From: Roseibium salinum | Lineage (GTDB): Bacteria > Pseudomonadota > Alphaproteobacteria > Rhizobiales > Stappiaceae | NCBI RefSeq assembly: GCF_026240905.1 | Contig: NZ_JAPEVI010000003.1 | Span: 3,844,001 to 3,908,000 of the forward strand | DNA length: 64,000 nucleotides | Direction: 5' to 3' | Shown: piece after piece, positions 1 to 9,720 of the stretch | How positions within the stretch are numbered: position 1 is the stretch's first letter | How the letters are laid out: each line of letters opens with the position of its first letter | The notes under the pieces: model-generated | The model's input: the letters and a program-made list of their open reading frames with translations, nothing else | What the model was told of the DNA's origin: nothing | Database searches by the model: none | Translations under genes and position numbers: made by a program

Positions 1-676
1 CAGATATGCGCCGCTGCGCGGGAGCGACGGCAAGACCCTCAAGGCGCGCTGGGGACACGATACCGAGGCGTTGGCCTTGACGCCCTCGGGCCTTTATGTG
101 ACGGCCGAAACCCGAAATGCGATCTACCGTTTTCCCTGGCCGCTCGAAACCGGCATGGAACCGATGATCGGCGCGTTGTCCCTGCCTGAGGAAATCCGCG
201 CGCTGCCCCGCAACACCGGCCTTGAATCCCTGGCCGGCGGGCCGGAAGAGGGTGCACTTGCCGGAAAGCTGGTGGCGGTGAGCGAATCCTCGCCGAGCGA
301 CGCTCACGACCTGGCCGGCTACATCATCGGCGAAAACCGCTCCGAACGTTTCAGCATCCGCCGCACCGACCGCTTCGACGCCACGGATGCGGCGTTTCTG
401 CCCGATGGCGATCTTGTGCTGATGGAGCGCCGGTTCAACCTGCGCGACCTGATCGGCCTGCGCCTGCGCCGCTTTTCGGGCGGCTTGATTGCGCCAGGAG
501 CGGTACTGGACGGGGAACTGCTCCTGGAGGCCGATTTCGGCTATCAGATCGACAATATGGAAGCGCTGGCGGTGCACCGGAACGCCGGCGGCGAAACCAT
601 CCTGACGCTCGTGTCGGACGACAACCGGTCGCTGTTGCAGCGAACGGTTTTTCTGCGGTTCCGGCTGGATCGGTAG
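1..676 (+). CDS. esterase-like activity of phytase family protein (3' part)
   Basis: The reading frame is open from base 2, so the gene begins before the window and only about 224 C-terminal residues are present. Two stretches are typical of the phytase-fold esterase family (PF13449): WGHDTEALALTP near the left edge and NMEALAVH followed by LTLVSDDN and a final LQRTVFLRFRLD. Proteins of this family are secreted beta-propellers; the natural substrate is usually unknown. The family call is fairly safe, while any specific esterase or phytase activity is inference. A much larger protein of the same family lies at 54375-56588. No clear terminator follows the stop. Confidence 0.75.
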   Translation, partial: RYAPLRGSDGKTLKARWGHDTEALALTPSGLYVTAETRNAIYRFPWPLETGMEPMIGALSLPEEIRALPRNTGLESLAGGPEEGALAGKLVAVSESSPSDAHDLAGYIIGENRSERFSIRRTDRFDATDAAFLPDGDLVLMERRFNLRDLIGLRLRRFSGGLIAPGAVLDGELLLEADFGYQIDNMEALAVHRNAGGETILTLVSDDNRSLLQRTVFLRFRLDR

Positions 677-754
677 TTCGTCCAATAGAATCTGGTGCTA
701 TCGAAAATTTTCTCGTGTTAGATGCTCCCCTGTTAATACTGCCGAGGAGTGTTC

Positions 755-1150
755 ATGAAGAATGAATTTCTGAAAAGGTTCGCCTTGTTGAGCCTGAGCC
801 TTGCTGTTTTCACAGGCGTATCCGGCCAAACAGCCTGGGCTGCAAGCTACAAGAATTTGGCTTCCAAAGGTTACAAGATAAGCAAGCTCACCAGAAGTCC
901 TTCTGGATCCATGGGATGGTATCTGACCGGTGAAGGCAAGAAATACTTCTGCCTGTTGAACGTCGGCGTGGTCTATATCGGCGAGACCGGGATGGGCATA
1001 TTTACCTCGTCCGGACGACTTATTGAGGTCGACCGTGCCACTTATCACAAGCATCAAGGGGTCAGCAAAACGGACGCGCCGCAAATGAGCGACCTGAAGG
1101 CGGGTCGGGTTCGTCCGCGCGACGTCGGGGTATGCACTTTCGCCGGCTAG
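755..1150 (+). CDS. small secreted protein of unknown function
   Basis: About 131 residues. I chose the ATG at 755 rather than the GTG two codons upstream because GAGGAG at 743-748 sits six bases before it. The N-terminus is a classical Sec signal: basic residues, a hydrophobic stretch LLSLSLAVFTGVSG, then TAWA followed by AS as the likely cleavage site. The mature part has two cysteines (in KYFCLLN and VGVCTFAG) that could form a disulfide in the periplasm. I recognise no domain. It is a single gene between the phytase-fold gene and the convergent queuosine-precursor transporter. Confidence 0.6.
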   Translation: MKNEFLKRFALLSLSLAVFTGVSGQTAWAASYKNLASKGYKISKLTRSPSGSMGWYLTGEGKKYFCLLNVGVVYIGETGMGIFTSSGRLIEVDRATYHKHQGVSKTDAPQMSDLKAGRVRPRDVGVCTFAG

Positions 1151-1256
1151 GGTTGTCGGACAGCGGTTCAGATCTCGCCGGAGATTTGGTGATGCCTAAA
1201 GAGAACCTGGACAAGGTGCCGAATGAAGCAGATGCCTTGCTTCCGGGCGCTCTTTG

Positions 1257-1922
1257 TCACGCCGCCGATCCGTTGGCGGCCGGCCGGAAGAGGCTGAGGA
1301 CGATCCGGTAGGGGGCCAGCAGGGCGATGGCGACGAGGATCTTCACCAGGAAATCGCCGGCGGCAAGCGAGACCCACAGCTGTACGTCAAGGCTCTCTGC
1401 GATGCCCAGCAGGGGCACCGGGAAAGCCAGCGAGCTGTCTTCCATGCCGAAAATTGCATCGATAAAGGCAAAGCTTGCGGAAAAGGCGATGCCGAAGAAC
1501 AGGATCGTGTCGATCACCGATCCGATCAGCGAGGAAACGATGGGCGCCTTCCACCAGGTGGCCTGGCGCAGGCGGTCGAAGATGGTGACGTCGAGAAGCT
1601 GGGCGACCAGAAAAGCGGTGCCGGAGGCAATGGCGATGCGCGGGCTGGCCAGCCAGGTCGACAGGGCGACGGCGATGACGAAGCCGGCGATCACCACCTT
1701 GCGGGCGGCGGCCGGGCCGAAGCGCCGGTTGGTGAGATCCGTGACCAGAAATGCGATCGGATAGGTGAAGGCGCCCCAGGTGAGGGTGTCGGCCAGGTTC
1801 ACTCCCGCGATGGAATGCTGAACCGGAAACTGAACCAGGTAATTGGAGGCCATGACGACAATCGCCATCGCGAGGATCGCGATGGCGTGATGGCCCTCGG
1901 AGAAACTCCGGGTCTCTGTCAT
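1257..1922 (-). CDS. yhhQ: queuosine precursor transporter (YhhQ/VUT family)
   Basis: The 221-residue protein has about six hydrophobic segments and matches the YhhQ/VUT family: NLADTLTWGAFTYPIAFLVTDL near the N-terminus with the family's TDL(T/Y)NR signature followed by RFGP, and GSVIDTILFFGIAF later on. Members import the queuine precursors preQ0/preQ1 for tRNA wobble-base modification. It lies 87 bases downstream of rpmB on the same strand; the two may be co-transcribed, although a perfect 26-base palindrome sits between them. The ATG at 1922 is followed in frame by ordinary coding sequence. Length is usual for the family. Confidence 0.88.
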   Translation of the reverse strand: MTETRSFSEGHHAIAILAMAIVVMASNYLVQFPVQHSIAGVNLADTLTWGAFTYPIAFLVTDLTNRRFGPAAARKVVIAGFVIAVALSTWLASPRIAIASGTAFLVAQLLDVTIFDRLRQATWWKAPIVSSLIGSVIDTILFFGIAFSASFAFIDAIFGMEDSSLAFPVPLLGIAESLDVQLWVSLAAGDFLVKILVAIALLAPYRIVLSLFRPAANGSAA

Positions 1923-1944
1923 GCTTGTTACCCTGGATCAGCCC

Positions 1945-1970
1945 GCATTCCTGCGGATCCGCAGGAATGC
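1945..1970. repeat. perfect 26-base palindrome between rpmB and yhhQ
   Basis: Thirteen bases (GCATTCCTGCGGA) are followed directly by their exact reverse complement, with a GGATCC centre. It ends 22 bases before the yhhQ ATG. There is no T-run on either side, so it is not a standard intrinsic terminator of rpmB. An operator, an RNA hairpin in the yhhQ leader or a REP-like remnant are all possible. Confidence 0.7.
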
Positions 1971-2009
1971 AGAAAGGTTGACCGGTTACCGGAGCAGCGC
2001 GCCGGCAGG

Positions 2010-2309
2010 TCAGGCAGCAGCGGCGGCTTCGGCCTGCTTGCGCTTGACGCTGACCTTGATTTTCCGGGCGGCGTCGGAAAGGTCGCCGTCAGCGGATTTC
2101 AGCAGATACGCGTCAAGGCCGCCACGGTGCTCGACCGAGCGCAGCGCATGTGCGCACACACGCAGCTTGAAGGTTTCGCCGAGCGTGTCGCTGATCAGGG
2201 ACACGTTGCACAGGTTCGGCAGGAACCGGCGGCGGGATCTGTTGTTCGCGTGAGAGACGTTGTTGCCCGTCATCACATCTTTGCCGGAGAGTTCGCAACG
2301 GCGTGCCAT
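2010..2309 (-). CDS. rpmB: 50S ribosomal protein L28
   Basis: The 99-residue product starts [20 protein letters not shown], the standard L28 N-terminus, continues with the SRRRFLPNL core and ends in an alanine-rich tail after KVSVKRKQ, as in alphaproteobacteria. I set the start at 2309, where AAGGTGAT precedes the ATG; a longer in-frame extension upstream has no L28 similarity. L28 is a structural protein of the large ribosomal subunit. The gene reads away from the DUF3108 gene at 2654. Confidence 0.96.
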   Translation of the reverse strand: MARRCELSGKDVMTGNNVSHANNRSRRRFLPNLCNVSLISDTLGETFKLRVCAHALRSVEHRGGLDAYLLKSADGDLSDAARKIKVSVKRKQAEAAAAA

Positions 2310-2653
2310 GATATCACCTTTTGTTTTCGTGGCTGGGCCGTTACCTGAAACCCAGCAAGTCCAAACCGGAACCGGCGCGGACCTTGGGCCCGGCGACATC
2401 GCCTCCGGCATTTATCGGAAAAAAGTTGCCCCGCTATAATGGCAGCACGCGCCAACGTCAAGACGTCTCGTCCCGTTCGTCAAGATTCTGTGATTTTATT
2501 CGCCCAGGCGCGGTGCGTTAACCACTGAGTTACCATAATTTAGAATGATTGGGGGCGTTCAGCGGGCGAAATTCATGCTACTGTTTTCGTTGCGGAACAC
2601 TTTACGGCGCGGGGGCGCAGTTCGCTGCCGGTCCGGCAGTGCGGAGGTTTGAA

Positions 2654-3496
2654 GTGTTTGGTTTGACGTCTCTTGGGTCCGGGCTCGGGCGGCTGGTCGC
2701 CCTGCCGATGCTTGCCGTGGCTTTGCTGATGACCCCGGCTGAAGCAGGGAAGAGCAACGTTGGCGGCCTTTATTCGATCTCCGTTGCCGGCTTCAAGGTC
2801 GGGCGGGGGACGCTGTCCCTTGTCATGCAGGGCAATGCCTATTCTGCGAAAGTGAGCCTGGAACCGGCGGGAATCGGCACACTGTTCTCCACCGGCAAGG
2901 GCGGTGCGGAGGCTTCCGGCTGGCTGATCGGCTCCCGGGTGGTGCCATCCAAGTACCGGATGGCTTCCCATGCGGCCAACCTGGATTTCTACGTCAACCT
3001 GGCTCAGGGCTCCGGCAGTATCCGGAGCATGGAAGTCGCGCCGAAGTTCAAACCGAACGAGGAACGTATCAAGGTCACCAACCGTCATACGCGCAACGCG
3101 ATCGATCCGCTGAGTGCCGCGCTCATGCCCGTCGGCCGGTCGAGTGACACGCTGGGGCCGAAGGCCTGCGCCCGCGATCTGCCGGTCTTTGACGGCTGGA
3201 CCCGGTTCGACATCAAACTGACCTACGAGGGGACCAAGGAAGTCTCCGGCCGGGGCTATGACGGGCCCGTGGTCGTGTGCAAGGCGCGCTGGGTCCCGGT
3301 GGCGGGACACAGGCCGTCCAAGGACTCGGTCAAATACATGGCCAAGGCCGACATGGAGGTCTGGATCGCGCCGATGGGCCGTGAAAACGTGCTCATCCCG
3401 TATCGTATTTCGATCGCCACGCAGAGCGGCCGCCTCGTCGTGGAGGCCTCAAAGCTCAACATCGATGGCGGGGGAAGCGATCAGGCCTCCCGCTGA
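2654..3496 (+). CDS. DUF3108 domain-containing exported protein
   Basis: The product is 280 residues from a GTG at 2654, chosen because GGAGGT lies at 2643-2648 and because it places a Sec signal (GRLVALPMLAVALLMTPAEA) right at the N-terminus. The mature part reads YSISVAGFKVGRGTLSLVMQG and ends with the paired-strand pattern of DUF3108 (an outer-membrane-linked or periplasmic beta-rich family). Function is unknown; in related genomes the family is found next to housekeeping genes. The gene stands alone, with accA 232 bases downstream on the same strand and no obvious terminator between. Confidence 0.75.
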   Translation: MFGLTSLGSGLGRLVALPMLAVALLMTPAEAGKSNVGGLYSISVAGFKVGRGTLSLVMQGNAYSAKVSLEPAGIGTLFSTGKGGAEASGWLIGSRVVPSKYRMASHAANLDFYVNLAQGSGSIRSMEVAPKFKPNEERIKVTNRHTRNAIDPLSAALMPVGRSSDTLGPKACARDLPVFDGWTRFDIKLTYEGTKEVSGRGYDGPVVVCKARWVPVAGHRPSKDSVKYMAKADMEVWIAPMGRENVLIPYRISIATQSGRLVVEASKLNIDGGGSDQASR

Positions 3497-3728
3497 AGCC
3501 CTCTCAGGTCCCGTCGCGGAAAAGCGTGTTGCGGCCTCTGTTTATCGCCTTATGCTCCAAGCGGCCGAAATGGGGCCGGCGGAACGAAGCCGAGGCTTGC
3601 GCCTCCTTGCGTCTCTTGATACAGCCCTCCACGTTATGCCGTTCGGGCACGGTCGTGCCCACGTAACTCCATTCCGGAGCCCCTGCTGTTTCGCCGGCGG
3701 TGCCGGCTTGTTTCAGGTAACCGAGTAA

Positions 3729-4682
3729 ATGCACAGCTATTTGGAATTCGAGAAGGCCGTCGCGGAAATCGAAGGTAAGATCCAGGAGCTGCGGGCGCTC
3801 GCCGCTGATGGAGAAGCCGTCAATGTCGATGACGAGATCGAACGGCTGAAAGCGAAATCCTCCCAAACGCTGCTGGAACTCTATTCCAAGCTGACGCCCT
3901 GGCAGAAAACGCTCGTCGCCCGTCATCCGGACCGGCCGCACGCAGTGGACTACATTGCCGGCCTCGTCGACGAATTCACGCCGCTTGCCGGCGACCGGAA
4001 ATTTGCCGAAGACCATGCCATGATCGCCGGCATCGGCCGGTTCCGCGGCCGGTCCGTCGCCATTCTCGCCCAGGAGAAGGGCCACAACACCGAAACGCGG
4101 CTGAAGCACAATTTCGGCATGGTCCGTCCGGAAGGCTACCGCAAGGCCGTGCGGATCATGGAAATGGCGGAGCGTTTCGGCCTGCCCCTGATCAGCTTTG
4201 TCGACACGTCCGGAGCCTATCCCGGCCGCGGCGCCGAGGAGCGCGGGCAGTCGGAAGCCATTGCGCGGTCCACAGATGCCGGCCTTGGGCTTGGCACGCC
4301 GTCTGTCTCCATCGTCATCGGCGAGGGCGGCTCCGGCGGTGCGATTGCCATCGCGACCGCCAACAAGGTGATGATGATGGAGCACGCGATCTATTCCGTG
4401 ATCTCGCCGGAAGGCGCCGCCTCGATCCTGTGGCGCGACAGCACCAAGGCGCAGGACGCAGCGACCGCCCTGAAGATCACTGCCCAGGATCTGAAACAGC
4501 TCGGCGTGATCGACACGATCATCGAGGAGCCGGTGGGCGGGGCGCACCGCGCCCGCGAGATCGTGATCGACAACGCCGGAAAGGCGATCGAATCCGCCTT
4601 CACGGAGCTGGAGGGCCTCACCCCAGAGGAGCTGCGCAAGCAGCGGCGTGACAAGTTCATCGCCATCGGCCGGACCCTCTAG
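3729..4682 (+). CDS. accA: acetyl-CoA carboxylase carboxyltransferase subunit alpha
   Basis: The 317-residue protein is the usual length for AccA. Residues 1-50 form the charged N-terminal helices (YLEFEKAVAEIEGKIQELRA); the crotonase-like core carries GEGGSGGAIAIATANKV and MMEHAIYSVISPEGAASILW, which are diagnostic. With AccD it transfers CO2 from carboxybiotin to acetyl-CoA, giving malonyl-CoA for fatty acid synthesis. The stop at 4682 lies inside a 9-base-pair imperfect hairpin (4680-4688 with 4700-4708) without a T-run. Confidence 0.97.
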   Translation: MHSYLEFEKAVAEIEGKIQELRALAADGEAVNVDDEIERLKAKSSQTLLELYSKLTPWQKTLVARHPDRPHAVDYIAGLVDEFTPLAGDRKFAEDHAMIAGIGRFRGRSVAILAQEKGHNTETRLKHNFGMVRPEGYRKAVRIMEMAERFGLPLISFVDTSGAYPGRGAEERGQSEAIARSTDAGLGLGTPSVSIVIGEGGSGGAIAIATANKVMMMEHAIYSVISPEGAASILWRDSTKAQDAATALKITAQDLKQLGVIDTIIEEPVGGAHRAREIVIDNAGKAIESAFTELEGLTPEELRKQRRDKFIAIGRTL

Positions 4683-5009
4683 GGTACGGACCCAGTGGTC
4701 GTACTCTAGGTCACTTCTCCGCAAAAACTGCCGAAATACGCGGGGGTTACAGCAAATAGGGCCCCTTTGCCATCGTCTGGCCAGAATTTGCCCTCATTCA
4801 GGCGATTGTGGGAGAGGTATGGAAGCGGGCAATCCAACAATTTGTTCTTATCTCCGGAAATTTGATCGTAAGATTGATCAGGTTTCAGTAACTTATCGTC
4901 AACCATCATTCCCTAGCCTAGCGCAGGGGGCGTGACGCAGGAAATGCGGGCCGACCGTGCGGGCACGGGACAGCAGCGCCTCGCATTCCGATCAGTTTGG
5001 GATAATATC
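4683..5009. other. intergenic stretch upstream of the L,D-transpeptidase gene
   Basis: There is no convincing gene here. The left end holds the weak hairpin at the accA stop (4680-4708). The stretch 4830-4915 is noticeably richer in A and T than its surroundings and is the likeliest place for the promoter of the next gene. In-frame ATG (4944) and GTG (4932) codons upstream of 5010 could extend the next protein. Confidence 0.4.
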
Positions 5010-6278
5010 ATGGTCTTTCGGCGCTTATTGCAGATGCAGGCCGGTCTCGTGCGGAGTTTGAAACGCCAGGGCGTCCGCCGATCCGCAAAGCTGGGTGCCG
5101 TTTTCATTGCCGCTGGACTTCTCGTGGGCTGTCAGGCGGACGAATACGGATACGGTCCCAAACACCAGCGCCCGGTCAGCGCTTCCATCAAGCGCAAGAT
5201 AACCGACCTCAATATGAGCGTCACCTCGCCGATCATGATCCGGATCTTCAAGGAAGAGTCGGCGCTGGAAGTGTGGAAGCAAACCCGTACGGGCAAATAC
5301 GCGCTCCTGGAGGAATTCGAGATCTGCAAATGGTCCGGCGAGCTCGGACCGAAATTCAAGGAAGGCGACCGTCAGGCCCCGGAAGGCTTCTATGAGATCA
5401 CGCCAGGGCTGATGAACCCGAATTCCAGTTATCACCTGGCCTTCAATCTGGGGTACCCGAACAACTACGATCAAGCCCACGGGCGTACCGGCTCGCATCT
5501 GATGGTCCATGGCGCGTGCTCGTCGCGCGGCTGCTACGCAATGACCGACCAGCAGGTCCAGGACATCTATGCGCTTGCCCGCGACAGTTTCAAGGGCGGC
5601 CAGCGGTCGTTTCAGGTCCAGGCTTTCCCGTTTCGCATGACCCCGGAAAACATGGCGCGCCACCGCGACAGCGAGCATATGGAATTCTGGAAGATGCTGA
5701 AAACCGGGTATGATCACTTCGAGATCGCCAAGACCCCGCCGCAGATCTCGGTCTGCGAGAAGAAATATGTCTTTGACGCGGTGCCGCTGGTGGAAGGCAT
5801 TCCGTTCCGCGCCAGTGCGCAGTGCCCGGCCTACGAGGTCAATCCGCGCATTGCGTCCGCCGTATCGTCCAAGCAGCGCAAGGACGACGAAAAATTCCAG
5901 CAGCTGGCCGCGCGTTTCGAAGCCCGCGACGAGCGGCAGAAGCGTTGGGAAAGCCGTTCGACCCTCTTCGCCACGGCGCCTGTCGGTGGCGAGGATGCGG
6001 CGGAGGCCGTAGCTATTACCGCAACCACTGAAACGACCACGCAAAGCCCGGTGGATCAGCCGCAGCAGACAGCCGCGGCCGCGGCGCCCGAAGCCGCTCC
6101 GCAGCAACGTCCGGAAACCGCAGTGGAAACGGCCTTTGCCCCTCAGGATGAAGCAGGCGGCAGCGGCGCCGTCGGCAGCTTCTTCAAACGCTGGGTGCCA
6201 TTCGGGTCGAAAGCCACGGCCGAGGAGCCTGCCAGCGCTCCGATTACCACCGATGTCGTGCCGGAGCTCAAGCCGTAA
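5010..6278 (+). CDS. L,D-transpeptidase family lipoprotein (YafK-like)
   Basis: With the ATG at 5010 the protein has 422 residues. A basic N-region leads into AKLGAVFIAAGLLVGCQAD, a lipobox with the lipidated cysteine. The YkuD domain follows, with the catalytic motif HGACSSRGCYAMTD: His about 167 and nucleophile Cys about 175, placed as in murein L,D-transpeptidases that cross-link or anchor to peptidoglycan. The C-terminal 120 residues are low-complexity, rich in Ala, Gln, Pro and Thr, and probably extend into the periplasm. The start is uncertain (4932, 4944 or 5034 are possible) because no strong ribosome site precedes any of them. Confidence 0.82.
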   Translation: MVFRRLLQMQAGLVRSLKRQGVRRSAKLGAVFIAAGLLVGCQADEYGYGPKHQRPVSASIKRKITDLNMSVTSPIMIRIFKEESALEVWKQTRTGKYALLEEFEICKWSGELGPKFKEGDRQAPEGFYEITPGLMNPNSSYHLAFNLGYPNNYDQAHGRTGSHLMVHGACSSRGCYAMTDQQVQDIYALARDSFKGGQRSFQVQAFPFRMTPENMARHRDSEHMEFWKMLKTGYDHFEIAKTPPQISVCEKKYVFDAVPLVEGIPFRASAQCPAYEVNPRIASAVSSKQRKDDEKFQQLAARFEARDERQKRWESRSTLFATAPVGGEDAAEAVAITATTETTTQSPVDQPQQTAAAAAPEAAPQQRPETAVETAFAPQDEAGGSGAVGSFFKRWVPFGSKATAEEPASAPITTDVVPELKP

Positions 6279-6362
6279 TCTGCGGCGGCGTACCACTCTC
6301 CTATCTTGGGGCGGACCTTTCGCCGGTCGGGGCGGCCGGTAGCGTTTCCGTCGTTCTGTCCG

Positions 6363-7418
6363 CTATGTCGGCATCAGGGCCCAGTAGTCGAAATCCAGGA
6401 TGATCCCGTCCAGGTATTTGCCTTCGCCGTCCTTCAACGGGAAATCGGCGCAGGGCAGGTTCCGGGTTGCAGTCAGGCGCAGGCGCAGGGCGCCGACATC
6501 CGTGCGCCCCTCCATTTCCACCTTGTCCAGAACCTCCGACCAGGCATAGACGGTGTCCCCCGCTGCCAGTGGTCCCACATGGCGTCCGCCGTTGATCCCG
6601 GCGATGTGGAAGGCATTTCCGAGGCCGTTGAAGGAAAGCGCGCGGGCAATCGAGATCACGTGTCCGCCATAGACCAGCCGATGTCCGAAACGGCTGTGCG
6701 CCTGCGTGTGCTGGTTGAAGTGAACCCTGGCCGTGTTCTGATAGAGCCGTGTCGCCATCTGGTGCTCGGCCTCCTCCACGGTCATGCCATCGACATGGTC
6801 GATCTTCTCGCCGACCGCGTAATCGGCGAAGCGGAACTGCGATCCGGCAAGATCATCATCCCAGTTGCTGGTGTCGAGCAGGGGCACCGCAGAGCCCAGG
6901 GATTGCGGGTCCAGCGCGGCAGGCAGGTCCGGCACCACCGGCTCGGGGGGCGGACTGGCGGCATCGCGCTTGTTGACCATCACCCAGCGGACATAGTCCA
7001 GAACCTCGGTGCCGCTATCGGTATAGCCGGTCGAGCGGACATAGACGACGCCCGTCTTGCCGTTGGAATTCTCCTTCTTGCCGATCACTTCCGATACGGT
7101 CGAGAGCGTGTCGCCCGGGAAGACCGGCGCCAGAAAGCGCCCGCCGGCATAACCGAGATTGGCCACCGCATTGAGAGATATGTCCGGCACGGTCTTGCCG
7201 AAGACGATGTGGAAGGTGAGCAGGTCGTCGATCGGCGCGTGGGCATAGCCGAGCGACCTTGCAAAGGCGTCGGAAGACTGAAGTGCGAAGCGGGAGCCGT
7301 AAAGGGCGGTGTAGAGCCCATGGTCGCCGCTGGTGACCGTGCGCGGCGTCGCGTGACGGATCACCTGGCCGATCTCGAAATCCTCAAAGAAATTGCCGCG
7401 ACTGGTCTTGCTCACCAC
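6363..7418 (-). CDS. mch: mesaconyl-CoA hydratase-like MaoC family dehydratase
   Basis: The 351-residue protein has two hot-dog domains. The N-terminal part (NFFEDFEIGQVIRHATPRTV) and the C-terminal part (NQHTQAHSRFGHRLVYGGHV, then GDTVYAWSEVLDKVEM) match the beta-methylmalyl-CoA dehydratase/mesaconyl-CoA hydratase group, which is about this long. In the ethylmalonyl-CoA pathway it hydrates mesaconyl-CoA to beta-methylmalyl-CoA. Two other pathway enzymes are encoded at 34285-35580 and 35973-37970, supporting the specific assignment over a generic MaoC dehydratase. It is a single gene on the minus strand, next to the unrelated typA. Confidence 0.82.
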   Translation of the reverse strand: MVSKTSRGNFFEDFEIGQVIRHATPRTVTSGDHGLYTALYGSRFALQSSDAFARSLGYAHAPIDDLLTFHIVFGKTVPDISLNAVANLGYAGGRFLAPVFPGDTLSTVSEVIGKKENSNGKTGVVYVRSTGYTDSGTEVLDYVRWVMVNKRDAASPPPEPVVPDLPAALDPQSLGSAVPLLDTSNWDDDLAGSQFRFADYAVGEKIDHVDGMTVEEAEHQMATRLYQNTARVHFNQHTQAHSRFGHRLVYGGHVISIARALSFNGLGNAFHIAGINGGRHVGPLAAGDTVYAWSEVLDKVEMEGRTDVGALRLRLTATRNLPCADFPLKDGEGKYLDGIILDFDYWALMPT

Positions 7419-7508
7419 TGCCTCCCGGTTCCTGTCTGTGGAAAGGAGTTAAGCCTATTGCAGCGCACACAAGCAAGATCAACCTTTAGAGGAGTGTGAT
7501 GAACCGGC

Positions 7509-7674
7509 CGTCATTCCAGACGGACGAGGCGACACCGAGCGCTGATCCGGAAACCAGACATATATCGCGCTGAAAGCGCAGCCTTTTTAAAGAAGTTTTT
7601 GAGTTCGCTCTGCTCACGCTGATTTCTGGATTCCAGATCTGCGTGCAGCTACACTGCACTTGTCTGGAATGACG
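7509..7674. repeat. long imperfect inverted repeat (REP-like), ends CGTCATTCCAGAC
   Basis: The outer 13 bases at 7509-7521 are matched exactly by their reverse complement at 7662-7674. Inside are further shorter palindromes, for example CTGGATTCCAG at 7626-7636. The element fills the intergenic space between the MaoC gene and typA. The ends recall the GTCATTCC-type palindromic repeats scattered through alphaproteobacterial genomes; related palindromes occur at 22653-22770 and 60214-60252. No coding sequence is visible within. Confidence 0.65.
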
Positions 7675-7701
7675 TTTTTGGGCGTTTCACTCCCCAAATA
7701 C

Positions 7702-7729
7702 AAAAAGCCCGGGACGATGCCCGGGCTTT
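7702..7729 (-). terminator. intrinsic terminator of typA
   Basis: Read on the minus strand, AAAGCCCGGG pairs with CCCGGGCTTT around a six-base loop and is followed by a run of five T. It lies 22 bases after the typA stop, in the right orientation. Confidence 0.88.
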
Positions 7730-7751
7730 CTGATGCTGATACGTCGTTCGG

Positions 7752-9575
7752 TTACGCCGATGCCTTGTTGGCCGCGCGGTCGAGGCGCTTGCGCTCGTGC
7801 GGGTCCAGGATCGCCTTGCGCAGGCGGATGGACTTGGGCGTCACTTCCACCAGCTCGTCATCGGCAATGTAGGACAGGGCCGCTTCCAGGGTGAGTTTTT
7901 TCGGCGTGGTGAGCTTCACCGCATCGTCCTTGCCGGAGGCGCGGACGTTGGTAAGCTGCTTGCCTTTCAGGACGTTCACTTCCAGGTCGTTGCCCCGGGT
8001 GTGTTCGCCGACGATCATGCCCGGATAGACCTTGGTCCCCGGGTCGATCATCATCGGGCCGCGGTCTTCCAGGTTGAAGAGCGCGTAGGCGACCGCTTCG
8101 CCCATGCCGTTCGACAGCAGCACGCCGGTGTGGCGGCCCTGGATCGGGCCCTTGTAGGGCTCGTAGCCGTGGAACAGGCGGTTGAAGATCGCCGTGCCGC
8201 GGGTGTCGGACAGCAGTTCGGACTGGTAACCGATCAGGCCGCGCGTCGGAGCATGGAACACCAGGCGGGTGCGCCCGCCGCCGGACGGCTTCATCTCCAG
8301 GAGATCGGCCTTGCGTTCCTGCAGTTTCTGGACGACCACGCCGGAATGCTCCTCATCGACGTCGATGATGATTTCCTCGATCGGCTCCAGCCGGTTGTTC
8401 GCGGCGTCGTACTGATAGACGACGCGGGGCCGGCCGACGCCGAGTTCGAAGCCCTCGCGGCGCATGTTTTCGATCAGGATCGCCAGCAGCAGTTCCCCGC
8501 GGCCGGAAACCACGAAGGCATCGGCTTCGGCCGTGTCCTCGATTTTCAGCGCGACGTTGCCTTCGGCCTCCTTCATCAGCCGTTCGCGGATGACGCGGGA
8601 CTGAACCTTGGAGCCTTCGGTGCCCGCCAGCGGACTGTCGTTGACGCGGAACGTCATGGATAGGGTCGGCGGGTCGATCGGCTGGGCCTGCAGCGGTTCG
8701 CTCACGGACGGCGCGCACAGCGTGTCGGCAACCGTCGCCCTGGTGAGGCCGGCGATCGAGATGATGTCGCCTGCCTCGCCCTGCTCGATCGGCTGGCGCT
8801 CGAGGCCGCGGAAGGCGAGGAGCTTGGAGATGCGGCCGGTCTCGACCACGGTGCCGTCCCGGGAAAGCGCCTTGATGGCCATGTTCGGGAGAGCCGTGCC
8901 GGAAACGATCCGGCCGGTCAGGATACGGCCCAGGAACGGGTCGGATTCAATGGTGGTCGCCAGCATCCGGAATTCGCCGCGATCGGCTTCCGGCGGGGCG
9001 ACCTTGTCGATGACCATGTCGAACAGCGGATCCATCCTGTCCTTCGGTCCGTTCGGGTCGAGCGCCATCCATTCCTGCTTGGCCGAGCCGTAAAGGACCG
9101 GGAAATCCAGCTGGTCTTCATTGGCATCAAGCGCCGCGAAGAGATCGAAGACCTCGTCGAGCACTTCTTCGGCACGCTGCTCCGGCTTGTCGATCTTGTT
9201 GATGGCGACGATCGGCTTCAGGCCGAGCTTGAGCGCCTTGCCGAGCACGAATTTCGTCTGCGGCATCGGGCCTTCGGCGGCATCCACCAGCAGGATCACC
9301 CCGTCGACCATGTGCAGGATACGCTCGACCTCGCCGCCAAAATCCGCGTGGCCCGGCGTGTCGACGATGTTGATACGGGTGTCTTTCCAGACCAGCGACG
9401 TCACCTTGGCAAGAATGGTGATTCCGCGCTCGCGCTCGATGTCGTTGGAGTCCATCATGCGTTCTTCGGTGCGCTGGTTGTCGCGGAACGCCCCCGATTG
9501 CTTCAGAAGAACGTCGATGAGTGTGGTTTTGCCATGGTCAACGTGTGCGATAATGGCAATATTACGCAGGTTCAT
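7752..9575 (-). CDS. typA: translational GTPase TypA/BipA
   Basis: The product is 607 residues, the usual length. G1 is [10 protein letters not shown] near residue 10, G2 lies in ERERGITI, G3 is [13 protein letters not shown] and G4 is NKID, all intact. The elongation-factor-like domains follow, with [20 protein letters not shown] in domain III and a C-terminal BipA-specific region. It is a ribosome-associated GTPase needed under cold or stress conditions and for late 50S assembly. Transcription ends at the hairpin at 7702-7729. The upstream gene is the divergent MarR regulator. Confidence 0.97.
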   Translation of the reverse strand: MNLRNIAIIAHVDHGKTTLIDVLLKQSGAFRDNQRTEERMMDSNDIERERGITILAKVTSLVWKDTRINIVDTPGHADFGGEVERILHMVDGVILLVDAAEGPMPQTKFVLGKALKLGLKPIVAINKIDKPEQRAEEVLDEVFDLFAALDANEDQLDFPVLYGSAKQEWMALDPNGPKDRMDPLFDMVIDKVAPPEADRGEFRMLATTIESDPFLGRILTGRIVSGTALPNMAIKALSRDGTVVETGRISKLLAFRGLERQPIEQGEAGDIISIAGLTRATVADTLCAPSVSEPLQAQPIDPPTLSMTFRVNDSPLAGTEGSKVQSRVIRERLMKEAEGNVALKIEDTAEADAFVVSGRGELLLAILIENMRREGFELGVGRPRVVYQYDAANNRLEPIEEIIIDVDEEHSGVVVQKLQERKADLLEMKPSGGGRTRLVFHAPTRGLIGYQSELLSDTRGTAIFNRLFHGYEPYKGPIQGRHTGVLLSNGMGEAVAYALFNLEDRGPMMIDPGTKVYPGMIVGEHTRGNDLEVNVLKGKQLTNVRASGKDDAVKLTTPKKLTLEAALSYIADDELVEVTPKSIRLRKAILDPHERKRLDRAANKASA

Positions 9576-9720
9576 GAGTGGGCTCCAAAAGACAGAACGG
9601 GCCCTTTGCGGCCCGCATCATGTCTGGATGTGAGATTTCTACAAATCGGCAGCCTCGCCGAATTTGGCGCCTTTATACGCGGCACGGGACGATTGTGCAA
9701 CGCACTGTCATCGCTGCGCA

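Noticed and set aside
1254..2348. 364-codon plus-strand frame
   Set aside because: It lies antisense to the queuosine-precursor transporter and rpmB, both clear genes.
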